From Candidatus Woesebacteria bacterium RIFCSPLOWO2_01_FULL_39_23 (GTDB lineage Bacteria; Patescibacteriota; Microgenomatia; UBA8517), in contig MGHG01000016.1 of assembly GCA_001793095.1 (NCBI GenBank), forward strand, positions 1 through 48,805: a DNA stretch of 48,805 bases, read 5' to 3'. The notes beneath the pieces were generated by a model, which saw only the letters and a program-made list of their open reading frames with translations, did no database searches and was not told the DNA's origin. A program made the translations under genes and the position numbers. Below are positions 38,811 through 47,042 of the stretch, piece by piece (positions within the stretch are counted from its first letter, which is position 1; each line of letters opens with the position of its first letter).

Positions 38811-40001
38811 TTATAAAGAACATGGTTCGCTGCCTCCCTCAGGTAAAGTGTTGTCTCCAATGCTAATCCATGTAGAATTAACAGTGTTGTTAGAACACGA
38901 TGTACCCGATGAAGCGCCTGTGTCAATTGAGCCACCATCGTCATTTCCGGATTGAACATTACCTCCAGAAACTGCGATAGCTGCGCTCGTATTATCAACG
39001 TCAGCGTTGTTATCTACGTATACTTTAACAGTATCGTTATCGTATGCCTCCGCATCGGACGACAGACATTTATCTTCATGACAGCCGTCTTGTCCACCGC
39101 ATTCAGCACATCCACCACCAGCCAAAGCTGTGTCTTCTCCGACATCGGAAGTGGCTGTTGCGCCTCCTCCCAAGTCTCCAATCATAACTACACTCGTGTT
39201 GAGGTAGTTATTGGCGGATGATGAAGCTGTTGAGCTTCCTGTGGTGATCTCATTATCATCGTCATTACCGAACTGTGCATTGCCTCCTGATATTGCCAAA
39301 GCTATGCTAGCATTATCCAGGTCAGCATGATTATCGATTTTGACTTTGAAATAATCATTGTCTTCTGCATAGGCAGAAGCATCACCATCATCTCCAACTG
39401 TAGCAGTTGCTGATGCCGTATGTCCTCCGCTTATAGCAAGCCAAGTTGAGTTTAACTCATTCAAGGCTGATGCCGTTGCGTCGGAATCTCCTGTGTCAAT
39501 AACATTGTTATCGTCGTTGCAGTATTGAAAATTAAGTCCTGATACTGCAGCGCCAAGAGTTAAGTTATCTACTTCAGCCCAGTTATCGATATAGACTTTT
39601 AATACGTCATTATCATAAGCTTCGGCGTCCGCAAATCCATCCTCACCAACACTTGCTTCAGCATCAGATCCTTCCTCTTCCTCACTGATCTCACCCATGG
39701 TGCTGTTTACAAAATTATCACTGGTGCCGTGTCCATCAGCATCTCCGGTTAAAATTTCACCGTCGTCGTCATTTCCATCTTGGAAATTAGCGCCTGATAC
39801 ACCAACTCCAGCATCCAAGTTGTCAACATGGCCATGATTATCAACATCTATCTTTAAATAGTCGTTGTCCTCAGTGTAGGAACTAGAATCTCCGTCGTCT
39901 CCGACGGTTGCTTCTGCATCGGCTGCAGCAAAGGCTATTCCAGAATTAAGAAGAAGCCCTAGTAATGCAGCTCCCGTTGCAATTGTTTTTTTAAGTTTCA
40001 T
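38811..40001 (-). CDS. Secreted protein of four SGxN...ND repeats, 396 aa
   Basis: A signal peptide covers about 1-27. Four repeats of about 80-100 residues follow: ATVGDDGD.S.Y.EDNDY.K...DN...VDN....V.VSG.N.Q.GNDD...I.TG......N.LNST...I. The repeats are strongly acidic (Asp/Asn), which suits calcium binding. The fourth contains an extra Cys-rich loop (CAECGGQDGCHEDKC). It shares the SGxN...ND...TG...N core with the 911-residue protein downstream, so the two may co-assemble. No anchor is seen. Its AAGGGGGTGAA ribosome site follows a hairpin (AACCAGC/GCTGGTT). Confidence 0.75.
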   Translation of the reverse strand: MKLKKTIATGAALLGLLLNSGIAFAAADAEATVGDDGDSSSYTEDNDYLKIDVDNHGHVDNLDAGVGVSGANFQDGNDDDGEILTGDADGHGTSDNFVNSTMGEISEEEEGSDAEASVGEDGFADAEAYDNDVLKVYIDNWAEVDNLTLGAAVSGLNFQYCNDDNNVIDTGDSDATASALNELNSTWLAISGGHTASATATVGDDGDASAYAEDNDYFKVKIDNHADLDNASIALAISGGNAQFGNDDDNEITTGSSTASSSANNYLNTSVVMIGDLGGGATATSDVGEDTALAGGGCAECGGQDGCHEDKCLSSDAEAYDNDTVKVYVDNNADVDNTSAAIAVSGGNVQSGNDDGGSIDTGASSGTSCSNNTVNSTWISIGDNTLPEGGSEPCSL

Positions 40002-40123
40002 AAATTCTTTTCACCCCCTTTCTAGATCATAACCAGCCATTATGTTTATGCATAAATAAAGGTGCTGGTTCAAAGTAATATTGAAGATTTTCACTACTCA
40101 AAGTTATATTCATTATTCTCATT

Positions 40124-40160
40124 AAAAAAGGCACCCGAAATATAATTTATATGGGTGCCT
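40124..40160 (-). terminator. Intrinsic terminator after the YezD-like gene
   Basis: On the minus strand GGCACCC (40159-40153) pairs with GGGTGCC (40136-40130), followed by six T's. It separates the 40219-43276 transcript from the repeat-protein gene. Confidence 0.85.
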
Positions 40161-40218
40161 CCGATTGCGGTCAGCTTCCTCAAGTACCTAGGACTATAGA
40201 CAATAAATACGTAGTATG

Positions 40219-40413
40219 TCAAGACCTAAATAAATTGGTAATGTCATACTTAGTTTTTTTTATGTTTCTTTGGGTAATTTGAACCACTTTACTATCCTGG
40301 ACAAAGATCTCGACGCTCCCCCAGCCTTTTACACTTTTTAAAGCTTCTCCCACCTCAGCAAAAAGTTGCTGGTTGTTCTCGGTTCTACCGTTTAGTTTTT
40401 TTCTTTTCTTCAT
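40219..40413 (-). CDS. YezD-like (DUF2292) small protein
   Basis: 64 residues. The conserved block VGEALKSVKGWGSVEIFVQD, then SKVVQITQ, matches the DUF2292/YezD pattern in which a helix is followed by GSV.I.V.DGKVVQI. The function of the family is not established. It is the last gene before the terminator at 40124. Confidence 0.7.
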   Translation of the reverse strand: MKKRKKLNGRTENNQQLFAEVGEALKSVKGWGSVEIFVQDSKVVQITQRNIKKTKYDITNLFRS

Positions 40414-40434
40414 TGATCACTTTTTTATTAGATG

Positions 40435-41238
40435 CTAAAACTTAACCTCGACCACCTGCTTCTCCCCCGACAGCTCACCAACCGACAGCATGAAGCTTTT
40501 ACCACTCTTATTGACCACAAAGGCCAGAAGGTCTTTCCTAACCGAGAGGGGATCGATTACAACGTTGCCATTATGAAAATCCGGGGCAAATAATTTATCG
40601 TCATCCGCCTTGAGTCTGACATAGTCAACCGTAGCAAACGCCAATTTCTCAGTAGTATCGTTTGTTAACTCAATCCGAAGAAGTAAATAATCCTGATCTC
40701 CGCTTATGCTTCTTTCTTCACCCTTGACTTTAATTTGGCTTTTTCGCTCGGCTTGAACTAGCGCAAATTTAATCCTGACCTTTTTCTTGTCAACATTGAT
40801 TGCATCAAAGTCAAAATCTTTGCCAATCACGACGGTAGGAACATTCTGAATTCTAGTGTCAGAAATCTTCAGGTTCGTTTTTCTCGCCAATGCTTTAGCC
40901 GCTGACCTTCGCAAGAGGGCATAAGCTCCGACTATTAATATTATAACAATAACAAAATACACTAATCTAAGTTTCCTTTTTGGTAATTTTCTATTCAGAT
41001 TAAAATTCTCCCTTCTCTCGGCGTCAGTCTCATAACCACTTTCTACTCTTGGTCTGGTGGTAAGTCGTGTAATTATTGAAAAAAGTCTTAAACTGCTTGC
41101 TTTCATATATACTATAATTTTTCTGAAATGTTCTGTAATATTTTTAACAATCTGATTTAAACGCGAAGGTTTTGCATCAAGAGAAGCGCTTAAAAAATCC
41201 CGATTCATTGTTCCTAAAGTAATTTGATTTATCTGCAT
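40435..41238 (-). CDS. Membrane protein with DUF4352-like extracellular domain
   Basis: About 90 cytoplasmic residues, one helix (LVYFVIVIILIVGAYALL), then an extracellular beta sandwich at about 145-267 (DQDYLLLRIELTNDTTEKLA, then RLKADDDKLFAPDF), close in pattern to DUF4352/TRF2-type immunoglobulin domains. No catalytic residues. It sits between the subtilase genes and the terminator and may be a cell-surface assembly factor. Confidence 0.65.
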   Translation of the reverse strand: MQINQITLGTMNRDFLSASLDAKPSRLNQIVKNITEHFRKIIVYMKASSLRLFSIITRLTTRPRVESGYETDAERRENFNLNRKLPKRKLRLVYFVIVIILIVGAYALLRRSAAKALARKTNLKISDTRIQNVPTVVIGKDFDFDAINVDKKKVRIKFALVQAERKSQIKVKGEERSISGDQDYLLLRIELTNDTTEKLAFATVDYVRLKADDDKLFAPDFHNGNVVIDPLSVRKDLLAFVVNKSGKSFMLSVGELSGEKQVVEVKF

Positions 41239-41342
41239 TTATGTTAAAAAATAATATCCTATAACGGGCAGATAAAACGTAAAAGCATAATATAGAAGAA
41301 AAAAGAGTTTGTCAAGAACATTCGGAAAATTTCTAAGAAGGG

Positions 41343-41870
41343 TTAGTAAGTCACTTTAATTACAGTTATTTTCTCGTTAGGCTTTTTCTCAATCTCAACT
41401 TCTAAATCTAGCGATCCTCCTGCACCTGCCAGCTTATTGAGAACGTGCCCGTTCGTGTTTGTCTGGGCGAAACTCCGGGCTTTAAAGTGTTTCTCTTCAA
41501 ATAACTTTTTATACCAATTTGTTATATCTCCAGGATCGGAGGTAGAAGATAACTCTATACTATTTGCGGTTGTGCTTAAAACGGTCGAGTTAGGATAGAT
41601 GTAAGCGTTAGTTGCACTACTGTCAGAAGTTTGACTATCCGAAACGGTGGGTGTCGGTATAAAAGGAGTGATCGTTTCGATTACTTCATCTTCTTCTTTA
41701 TCATCATCGTAATAAGGAACATCTCTGTCATCCGTGGACCCTTCCACCTCTTGGCTGACGGGAGTAGGAAAAGGTAACTCTTCGTTGGCTCGTTTGTTGA
41801 CAAAACTTCCCCTCACAACTCCGGCTATCAAAAATGCTGCCGCTAAAAATGTAATTATTAGTCCCATCAA
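41343..41870 (-). CDS. Small membrane-anchored protein beside the subtilase, 175 aa
   Basis: An N-terminal helix (LIITFLAAAFLIAGVV), an acidic/PT-rich linker, and a C-terminal domain at about 110-175 (DITNWYKKLFEEKHFKARSF...NKLAGAGGSLDLEVEI) of a type found in other small-genome bacteria without known function. It follows the subtilase by 26 bases, so it may be its substrate, inhibitor or anchor. Confidence 0.6.
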   Translation of the reverse strand: MMGLIITFLAAAFLIAGVVRGSFVNKRANEELPFPTPVSQEVEGSTDDRDVPYYDDDKEEDEVIETITPFIPTPTVSDSQTSDSSATNAYIYPNSTVLSTTANSIELSSTSDPGDITNWYKKLFEEKHFKARSFAQTNTNGHVLNKLAGAGGSLDLEVEIEKKPNEKITVIKVTY

Positions 41871-41896
41871 ATAATATTACTCCAACAAGTAAAGAC

Positions 41897-43276
41897 TCAC
41901 AGGCAGCTTGGCGAAGTCGGGAAAATGCTGCACCACCAGGGTTTTGATGTAGATGGAGTAGGAGTTGGAGTGGGGATTGGTGTTGAAGTTACAACAGAAG
42001 TCGGAGTTGGAGTGGGTGTAACTGTTGGAGTTGGCGTCGGAGTCGGCGTATTTGTAGGAGTGGGTGTAATTGGTGTAACTGTTGGAGTTGGCAGAATTGG
42101 AGATCCAGTGCAATCTAAGGCTTTACAAACATTGATACGCCCGTATTTATAATAAGTTCCCGTATTTGATACAGCATCTGACGTTGATTCGATCTTACTT
42201 CTAATTTGAGAATTTCCCCAACTCGGGTTGTGTGATAAAACCAAAGCTGCCAAACCAGAAACAAATGGGGTAGACATTGAGGTTCCCGAAAGTGATGCGT
42301 AATTGCTACCATAGGTTGACAAAATGGCAACTCCAGGAGCGGCCACGTCGACCCAGACCCCGTAACTCGAGAAGCTTGCCTTATTATCATTCTCATCGGT
42401 CGCCCCAACAGCAATCACATTTGTATAATAAGCCGGATAAATCGGAGAAGTTGATGAATTATTTCCTGCTGCTGCTACTAAGATGGTACCTTTACCCCAA
42501 GCATAATCTATTGCATCTCTTACTGATGAAGAAGAAAAAGAACTTCCTAAGCTCATGCTAATAACGTCAATTTCGTTATCAGCAGCCCAAGTTATACCCC
42601 GAACGAGCCAAGAGGAATAACCACTGCCCGATGAATTTAGAATCCTCACTGAGGCCAACTTCGCTCCCCACGAAACTCCAGCTACACCCAAAGTATTATT
42701 GGTAACCGCTGCCGCAATTCCTGCTACGTGTGTCCCGTGGCCGTTGGCGTCCGTCGGAGAATCTTGCGGACAAAAACTTCTCGTACAGTTAACGCTAGTT
42801 GCTATTTTACCTGAAAGATCGGGGTGAGAGCCGTTTATTCCCGTATCCAAAATAGCCACCGTCACATTTTCGCTCCCAGTGTTTATATTCCAACCGGAAG
42901 GCGCTTGGATCTTAGCTAATCCCCATTGACTGCCAAACATTGCATCGTTGGGAGTATTAAGTGCCCTGACAACGGTATCCTCTTCGACATATTCAATAAA
43001 AAAATTATTAGTAAGCTTTTGTAAGAGCTCCGCCAGCTTACCTCCCGGAAACTCTACTACAAACATTCTGGGAAGGCCTAAGGATTCCTGAGAGTAGGCT
43101 CCTAAATTTTTGAATATATTTTGGGTTATAAAATTTGGAGCAAATGATTTGGTTTTTACAATAATCCTAGTTCTTACCCCAACGTCAGCATTTTGCTGTG
43201 CTTTGAGGGGCATACTGAAAACAAAAAGAAAAAGGAGGATAAAAACAGATACTGAAACTAAAAAAAACTTTCGCAT
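41897..43276 (-). CDS. Secreted subtilisin-like serine protease (S8)
   Basis: A signal peptide covers about 1-26, an inhibitor-like propeptide 30-105, and the catalytic domain about 115-370. The catalytic domain has Asp144 (AILDTGINGSHPDL), His180 (NGHGTHVAGI), Asn272 (AAAGNNS) and Ser333 (GTSMSTPFVSGLAALV). A long PT-rich tail ends in CSIFPTSPSCL with two cysteines and no hydrophobic anchor. It lies in the surface island and would be a natural maturation protease for the repeat proteins, though no target is shown. Confidence 0.95.
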   Translation of the reverse strand: MRKFFLVSVSVFILLFLFVFSMPLKAQQNADVGVRTRIIVKTKSFAPNFITQNIFKNLGAYSQESLGLPRMFVVEFPGGKLAELLQKLTNNFFIEYVEEDTVVRALNTPNDAMFGSQWGLAKIQAPSGWNINTGSENVTVAILDTGINGSHPDLSGKIATSVNCTRSFCPQDSPTDANGHGTHVAGIAAAVTNNTLGVAGVSWGAKLASVRILNSSGSGYSSWLVRGITWAADNEIDVISMSLGSSFSSSSVRDAIDYAWGKGTILVAAAGNNSSTSPIYPAYYTNVIAVGATDENDNKASFSSYGVWVDVAAPGVAILSTYGSNYASLSGTSMSTPFVSGLAALVLSHNPSWGNSQIRSKIESTSDAVSNTGTYYKYGRINVCKALDCTGSPILPTPTVTPITPTPTNTPTPTPTPTVTPTPTPTSVVTSTPIPTPTPTPSTSKPWWCSIFPTSPSCL

Positions 43277-43322
43277 CCTAGTCCATATATAAATAACCTA
43301 AATAACCTATTTTGTCAACCCG

Positions 43323-44351
43323 TTAGTATTTCCACCCCTTTGGATGTTTGCTATACCAGGTAACAAGCGATTTAACTGAATCTCCGATATTACTTTTCGG
43401 CTCCCACCCTAAAACCTTTTTTGCCTTTGAAATATCGGCAAACACTTTGGCATATTCCCCTTTTCTTGCCTCTCCCCGCTTTAGTTCAAATTTTACACCT
43501 GTAACTTTTTGGACCTTGTCAACAATCTCCAGGACCGAATTCCCCGTACCCGTTCCCAAATTAATAATCTTGCTTTTACCCCCTCTAAATAAATACTCCA
43601 AAGCTTTAATATGAGCTTCGTTAAGATCAACAACATTCACATAATCTCTTATCGGAGTTCCATCGGGAGTATCGACCTTGGGACAGGTTAGAAAAAAAGG
43701 CTCAATTTCAAGTGCACCGCGAACAGCATTTTGAACCAAAAGAACGGATGGTTTTTTAGAATCACCGATCTCCCCGTCGTCGCTTGCGCCGCAGACATTA
43801 AAATACCTTAAGATGACATAGTTAAAATCTTTAAGTTTCCCGTACCACTTAAGCATTTGCTCTATTATCTTCTTTGACTCACCGTATGGATTGGCCGGAT
43901 GTGTCGGGTGTTTTTCGTCAACCGGGACATACTGTGCTTCTCCGTAAACCGCACAGGTTGACGAAAAGATAATATTTCTAATATTGTATTTAAGCATTGT
44001 CGAAAATAAACTTTGTGATCCGCAGACATTATTAGTGAAGTATTTTTCAGGTTTTTCCATCGATTCGTTAACCGAACAGTGGGCTGCAAAGTGGAGAACT
44101 GCATCAATTCCCTTTTCTTTAGTGAATATTGGCTCCAAATCACTTTTCAGGTCAGCTTTGTAGTATCTGAACTTACCAGCCAAAGGCTGATCGTCCTTTG
44201 GACGAAACTTAGACTTCAACCATTCCAACGGCTCTTTATATCCCGTTGAAAAATTATCAAGAGCGACAACATCATAACCCTTCTGCAGCAAAAGATAGGT
44301 CGCGTTTGATCCTATATACCCACCTGCACCTGTTACTAAAATTTTTTTCAT
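43323..44351 (-). CDS. galE: UDP-glucose 4-epimerase
   Basis: An extended SDR with ILVTGAGGYIGSNATYLL, HFAAHCSVNESMEKPEKYF, IIFSSTCAVYG and the intact catalytic YGESK (in HPANPYGESKKIIEQML), then YFNVCGAS. The length of 342 is typical. It interconverts UDP-glucose and UDP-galactose, using the product of GalU. It follows the VanZ gene with no gap and has no separate promoter that I can see. Confidence 0.92.
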   Translation of the reverse strand: MKKILVTGAGGYIGSNATYLLLQKGYDVVALDNFSTGYKEPLEWLKSKFRPKDDQPLAGKFRYYKADLKSDLEPIFTKEKGIDAVLHFAAHCSVNESMEKPEKYFTNNVCGSQSLFSTMLKYNIRNIIFSSTCAVYGEAQYVPVDEKHPTHPANPYGESKKIIEQMLKWYGKLKDFNYVILRYFNVCGASDDGEIGDSKKPSVLLVQNAVRGALEIEPFFLTCPKVDTPDGTPIRDYVNVVDLNEAHIKALEYLFRGGKSKIINLGTGTGNSVLEIVDKVQKVTGVKFELKRGEARKGEYAKVFADISKAKKVLGWEPKSNIGDSVKSLVTWYSKHPKGWKY

Positions 44352-44780
44352 TTAGATAATCTCCATTCTTTTTGCTAATTTTTTACAACTTTGAGATGCC
44401 TTGGGTAAATAATACCAAATGACGTATAGTGCAATTCCCGATCCGAGTGAATCAAAAATTATATCCCGCAGGGTCGGTTCTCTACCGGGTGTAAAAGATT
44501 GATGATACTCATCTGTCGTTCCGTACAAAAATGCAGTCGCCAAGGCAGTGTAACCGGCTTTTTTCAAATCGAAGTCACTCTTCCGTAATGCTCTATACAA
44601 TAGTGTAGTAAAAACGGCATATTCGACTATATGTGCAGTTTTTTTAACAATAAAATCCTGCCAATGAATTTCTGAGGTACGGGTTGTCGGATTAGCGGAA
44701 AACAAAAATATTACTATCGCCCATAGGAGAAAAGGTAACCAATAACCGAAAAATATATGTACTTTTTCATTTTTGTTCAT
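44352..44780 (-). CDS. VanZ-like membrane protein
   Basis: Four hydrophobic segments with the VanZ hallmarks WAIVIFLFSANP early, KTAHIVEYAVFTTLLYRAL, then DEYHQSFTPGREPTLRDIIFDSLGSGI. I start at ATG 44780 (MNKNEKVH), which overlaps the upstream gene by 14 bases. The longer frame from 44837 lacks family similarity. The family is linked to teicoplanin resistance and to envelope functions; its exact role is unknown. Confidence 0.85.
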   Translation of the reverse strand: MNKNEKVHIFFGYWLPFLLWAIVIFLFSANPTTRTSEIHWQDFIVKKTAHIVEYAVFTTLLYRALRKSDFDLKKAGYTALATAFLYGTTDEYHQSFTPGREPTLRDIIFDSLGSGIALYVIWYYLPKASQSCKKLAKRMEII

Positions 44781-45678
44781 CTTCTCTAGTAATATTACTA
44801 CCTTTTCGCTTGTCTTTGAAATATAAACCTGCCGCACCTCCGATAAAAACCAAGCCTGTCGTAATTATAATAATCGGAAGAATTTGGATTTTTGGTTTCT
44901 TTTCCTCTTTTGTTCCCAATACTTCTGCGTCGCCACCATTATTCTGAACTTGATTTCTTAATTCATCTACTCCAACGTCATCCGGTAATTCTTGCGACTT
45001 ATCGGTCGGTTCCGGCTTCGGAGAAGGGATAGTTGGCGATGTCGGTTTCGGTGTCGAGGATGGTTTTGGTGTGGGCGTATTAGTCAGCTTGGGAGTTGAA
45101 GTTGGTTTGGGGGTCGAAGTCGGTGGAACTGGTGTATTAGTCGGCTCCGGTATTTCCGTCGGCTCAGCTGTGGGAACGGGACAAGGATCTAGTGTTCCAC
45201 CTTCATTTGAAGACTCCTTAGTTGATACGGCGAAGTGATCAATTGTCTGGTTACCATCAGGATATCTACCTACCGAACCTAAATAAGTTGGTGGAACACA
45301 TACACCACCCTTATCTCCATATGCAATTTCGTCGACAACTTCTGTTTTACCAGGTCTATATAAAGTAATAATATCGCCGTATTTATTCAACCTATCTGAG
45401 ACGGGAATTACCACATAAGTAGTTTGATTCGAAGGTCCAACCAAACTTCCCTGGGGAAAGGTATAAAGGTCAGAGGCTGTACCATTATCATCCAAAACCC
45501 AACCCGAAATATCTATGTCTTCAAAAGCATAAAGTTCAATCCAATCTGGGGAATCCCATATTCCTAGTTCGTTAACCAAAATCTGAGCAGATGCGGGTGA
45601 CGATAGAAGAAGGAAACTTATTAATACTACACTCGAAAATAATATAGTATGTAAAATTAACTTCACGGTATTACTCAT
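44767..45678 (-). CDS. Membrane-anchored lamin-tail-domain protein, 303 aa
   Basis: A signal peptide (about 1-31, ending SPASAQ) leads to a lamin-tail domain at about 32-155 (ILVNELGIWDSPDWIELYAFEDIDISGW, typical first strands). A long PT/PK-rich linker follows, then AEVLGTKEEKKPK, a C-terminal helix and a basic tail. Lamin-tail domains on bacterial surfaces are thought to bind other surface polymers. It is the third such domain in the window, after 29115 and 30558. Confidence 0.82.
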   Translation of the reverse strand: MSNTVKLILHTILFSSVVLISFLLLSSPASAQILVNELGIWDSPDWIELYAFEDIDISGWVLDDNGTASDLYTFPQGSLVGPSNQTTYVVIPVSDRLNKYGDIITLYRPGKTEVVDEIAYGDKGGVCVPPTYLGSVGRYPDGNQTIDHFAVSTKESSNEGGTLDPCPVPTAEPTEIPEPTNTPVPPTSTPKPTSTPKLTNTPTPKPSSTPKPTSPTIPSPKPEPTDKSQELPDDVGVDELRNQVQNNGGDAEVLGTKEEKKPKIQILPIIIITTGLVFIGGAAGLYFKDKRKGSNITREDEQK

Positions 45679-45735
45679 AGCCTGCCTATTACCAAATACT
45701 ATAGCACTTCCCGGTTTTAATTCCAGATGCTCTTC

Positions 45736-45775
45736 ACACCGGGTGTGTTAGACTCGGTCACACCCGGTGTGGTCT
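45736..45775. repeat. Two-armed REP-like palindrome, copy 2
   Basis: CACACCGGGTGTG, an 11-base spacer and CACACCCGGTGTG. Relative to copy 1 (30517) it lies inverted, and the centre base pair has changed from A-T to G-C in both arms, which preserves the long hairpin. It sits in the 197-base gap between the lamin-tail gene and the EnvC-like gene. The rest of the gap holds only low-complexity text (CACTGGTCAATGGTCAATAG). Confidence 0.75.
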
Positions 45776-45875
45776 TAAATTGTATTCCGCGCTTGTGATC
45801 CTGAAACTAGTTCAGGATGACGGTAGTGTGGGACGTCATGTAAACAGCCAATAACAAACAGTCACTGGTCAATGG

Positions 45876-47042
45876 TCAATAGTTAATATGGAGATAATAC
45901 GTTTCGAGGTCATTTTCGTCGTGGTTTACTCTGACGTATCGAAGTCTGCATCCACCCGAACCCGCATAACTTCCTCTGTATAAAGTACCCCCCCTTACCG
46001 CCTTCACTGTTGCCGAGGAGTTACTATCTATATCAATACCGTTATGAAAATTATAAACACGCCCGACCCAAGTATTTCTGACTGCCCAAGTTGAACCGAA
46101 ACCCTGCGAAAATGAAATTTGTTCATTTATCGGCCAATTCCATGAACCGCTTGGATTAAAAGCATCCCCATCACCACTGCCGCAGGAGGAACCCGAACAG
46201 TTTTCATAACTTACTCCGCTTCTTAGATAACTAAAGGGGTTTAATACCGTACCTCCCTGACCTATAATAAAGTGGAGATGGTCCCCGCTTGAATTACATG
46301 ATGCACCCTGAATAATTGACGCGATTCTGTCACCCTCGTTAACATGACCCACTTCCGACTCCTGCCCCTTTCCGGCAATAATAGCCTGGATTGCCTCAAA
46401 TTCAGATCGCGCTTGTGATAAAAGCTGTTGATACTTAATCTCATCATTCTTTGTTTGTTCCAATAGTCTTGTTTTAGCCGACTTCTGAGAAGCAAGAGAT
46501 CGTTTTTGAGATTCCAGCTGATTCTGAAGTTCCTCCTGAGTAGACTTCTCCTCTAAATACGCCTCCTGTGCAACTTTCAGTTTATCAAGTAAGGATCTGT
46601 CGGCTTCCTGTATTCTTTTAAGATAATGAAAGCTCGATACTGTTCCCTCAAGATTGGGAGATGTAAAAAGAAGTAAATATGGCTCACTAAAACGTGACAT
46701 CTTGTAGGTCTGATTCGCCCGTATGACAAAAGCGTCCTTCAGTGAGTCTAATGACCCTTGCAGTCGGTCAATTCTTCCCCCTAAAAGAAGTATTCTCGCC
46801 TCGGTCTGGGATATTTTTAAGGTTGTAAGCTTTATTTGAGCGTCATATTGAGCAATTTGATTTGAAAGTGTTGATTTTTCCGCACCAAGCCTTTTTAATT
46901 CGTTTTCATATTTTTGAATTTCCTCGCTTAATTGTGTAAGTTTAGAAGCGTCCTGTGCTTTGACGGGAAGGTATGCAAATACTATTCCCAGTAATATTAT
47001 TGAAAAGACAAATGTGAAGAAATATTTCAGGAAAATCCGCAT
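45876..47042 (-). CDS. EnvC-like coiled-coil M23 peptidase with circularly permuted catalytic domain
   Basis: A signal peptide (1-29), a long coiled coil (about 32-225), and then an M23 endopeptidase domain whose halves are in reverse order. First comes the normal C-terminal half: GHVNEGDRIASII...SGDHLHFII (His255-x-His257), NPFSYL. Then a Cys/Gly/Ser linker. Then the normal N-terminal half: WPINEQISFSQGFG...FHNGIDID (His333, Asp337)...KAVRGGTLYRG...TYYLHINY, where the protein ends with His385. All zinc and catalytic residues are present. It is the last gene of the ftsE-ftsX operon (ATG at 47042 shares a base with the ftsX stop region) and should cut peptidoglycan at division. Confidence 0.85.
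   Translation of the reverse strand: MRIFLKYFFTFVFSIILLGIVFAYLPVKAQDASKLTQLSEEIQKYENELKRLGAEKSTLSNQIAQYDAQIKLTTLKISQTEARILLLGGRIDRLQGSLDSLKDAFVIRANQTYKMSRFSEPYLLLFTSPNLEGTVSSFHYLKRIQEADRSLLDKLKVAQEAYLEEKSTQEELQNQLESQKRSLASQKSAKTRLLEQTKNDEIKYQQLLSQARSEFEAIQAIIAGKGQESEVGHVNEGDRIASIIQGASCNSSGDHLHFIIGQGGTVLNPFSYLRSGVSYENCSGSSCGSGDGDAFNPSGSWNWPINEQISFSQGFGSTWAVRNTWVGRVYNFHNGIDIDSNSSATVKAVRGGTLYRGSYAGSGGCRLRYVRVNHDENDLETYYLHINY

Noticed and set aside
45876-46200. The M23 peptidase looked truncated and inactive because it ends at YLHINY
   Set aside because: The missing HLHF half is present upstream in the same protein, so the domain is permuted rather than truncated.
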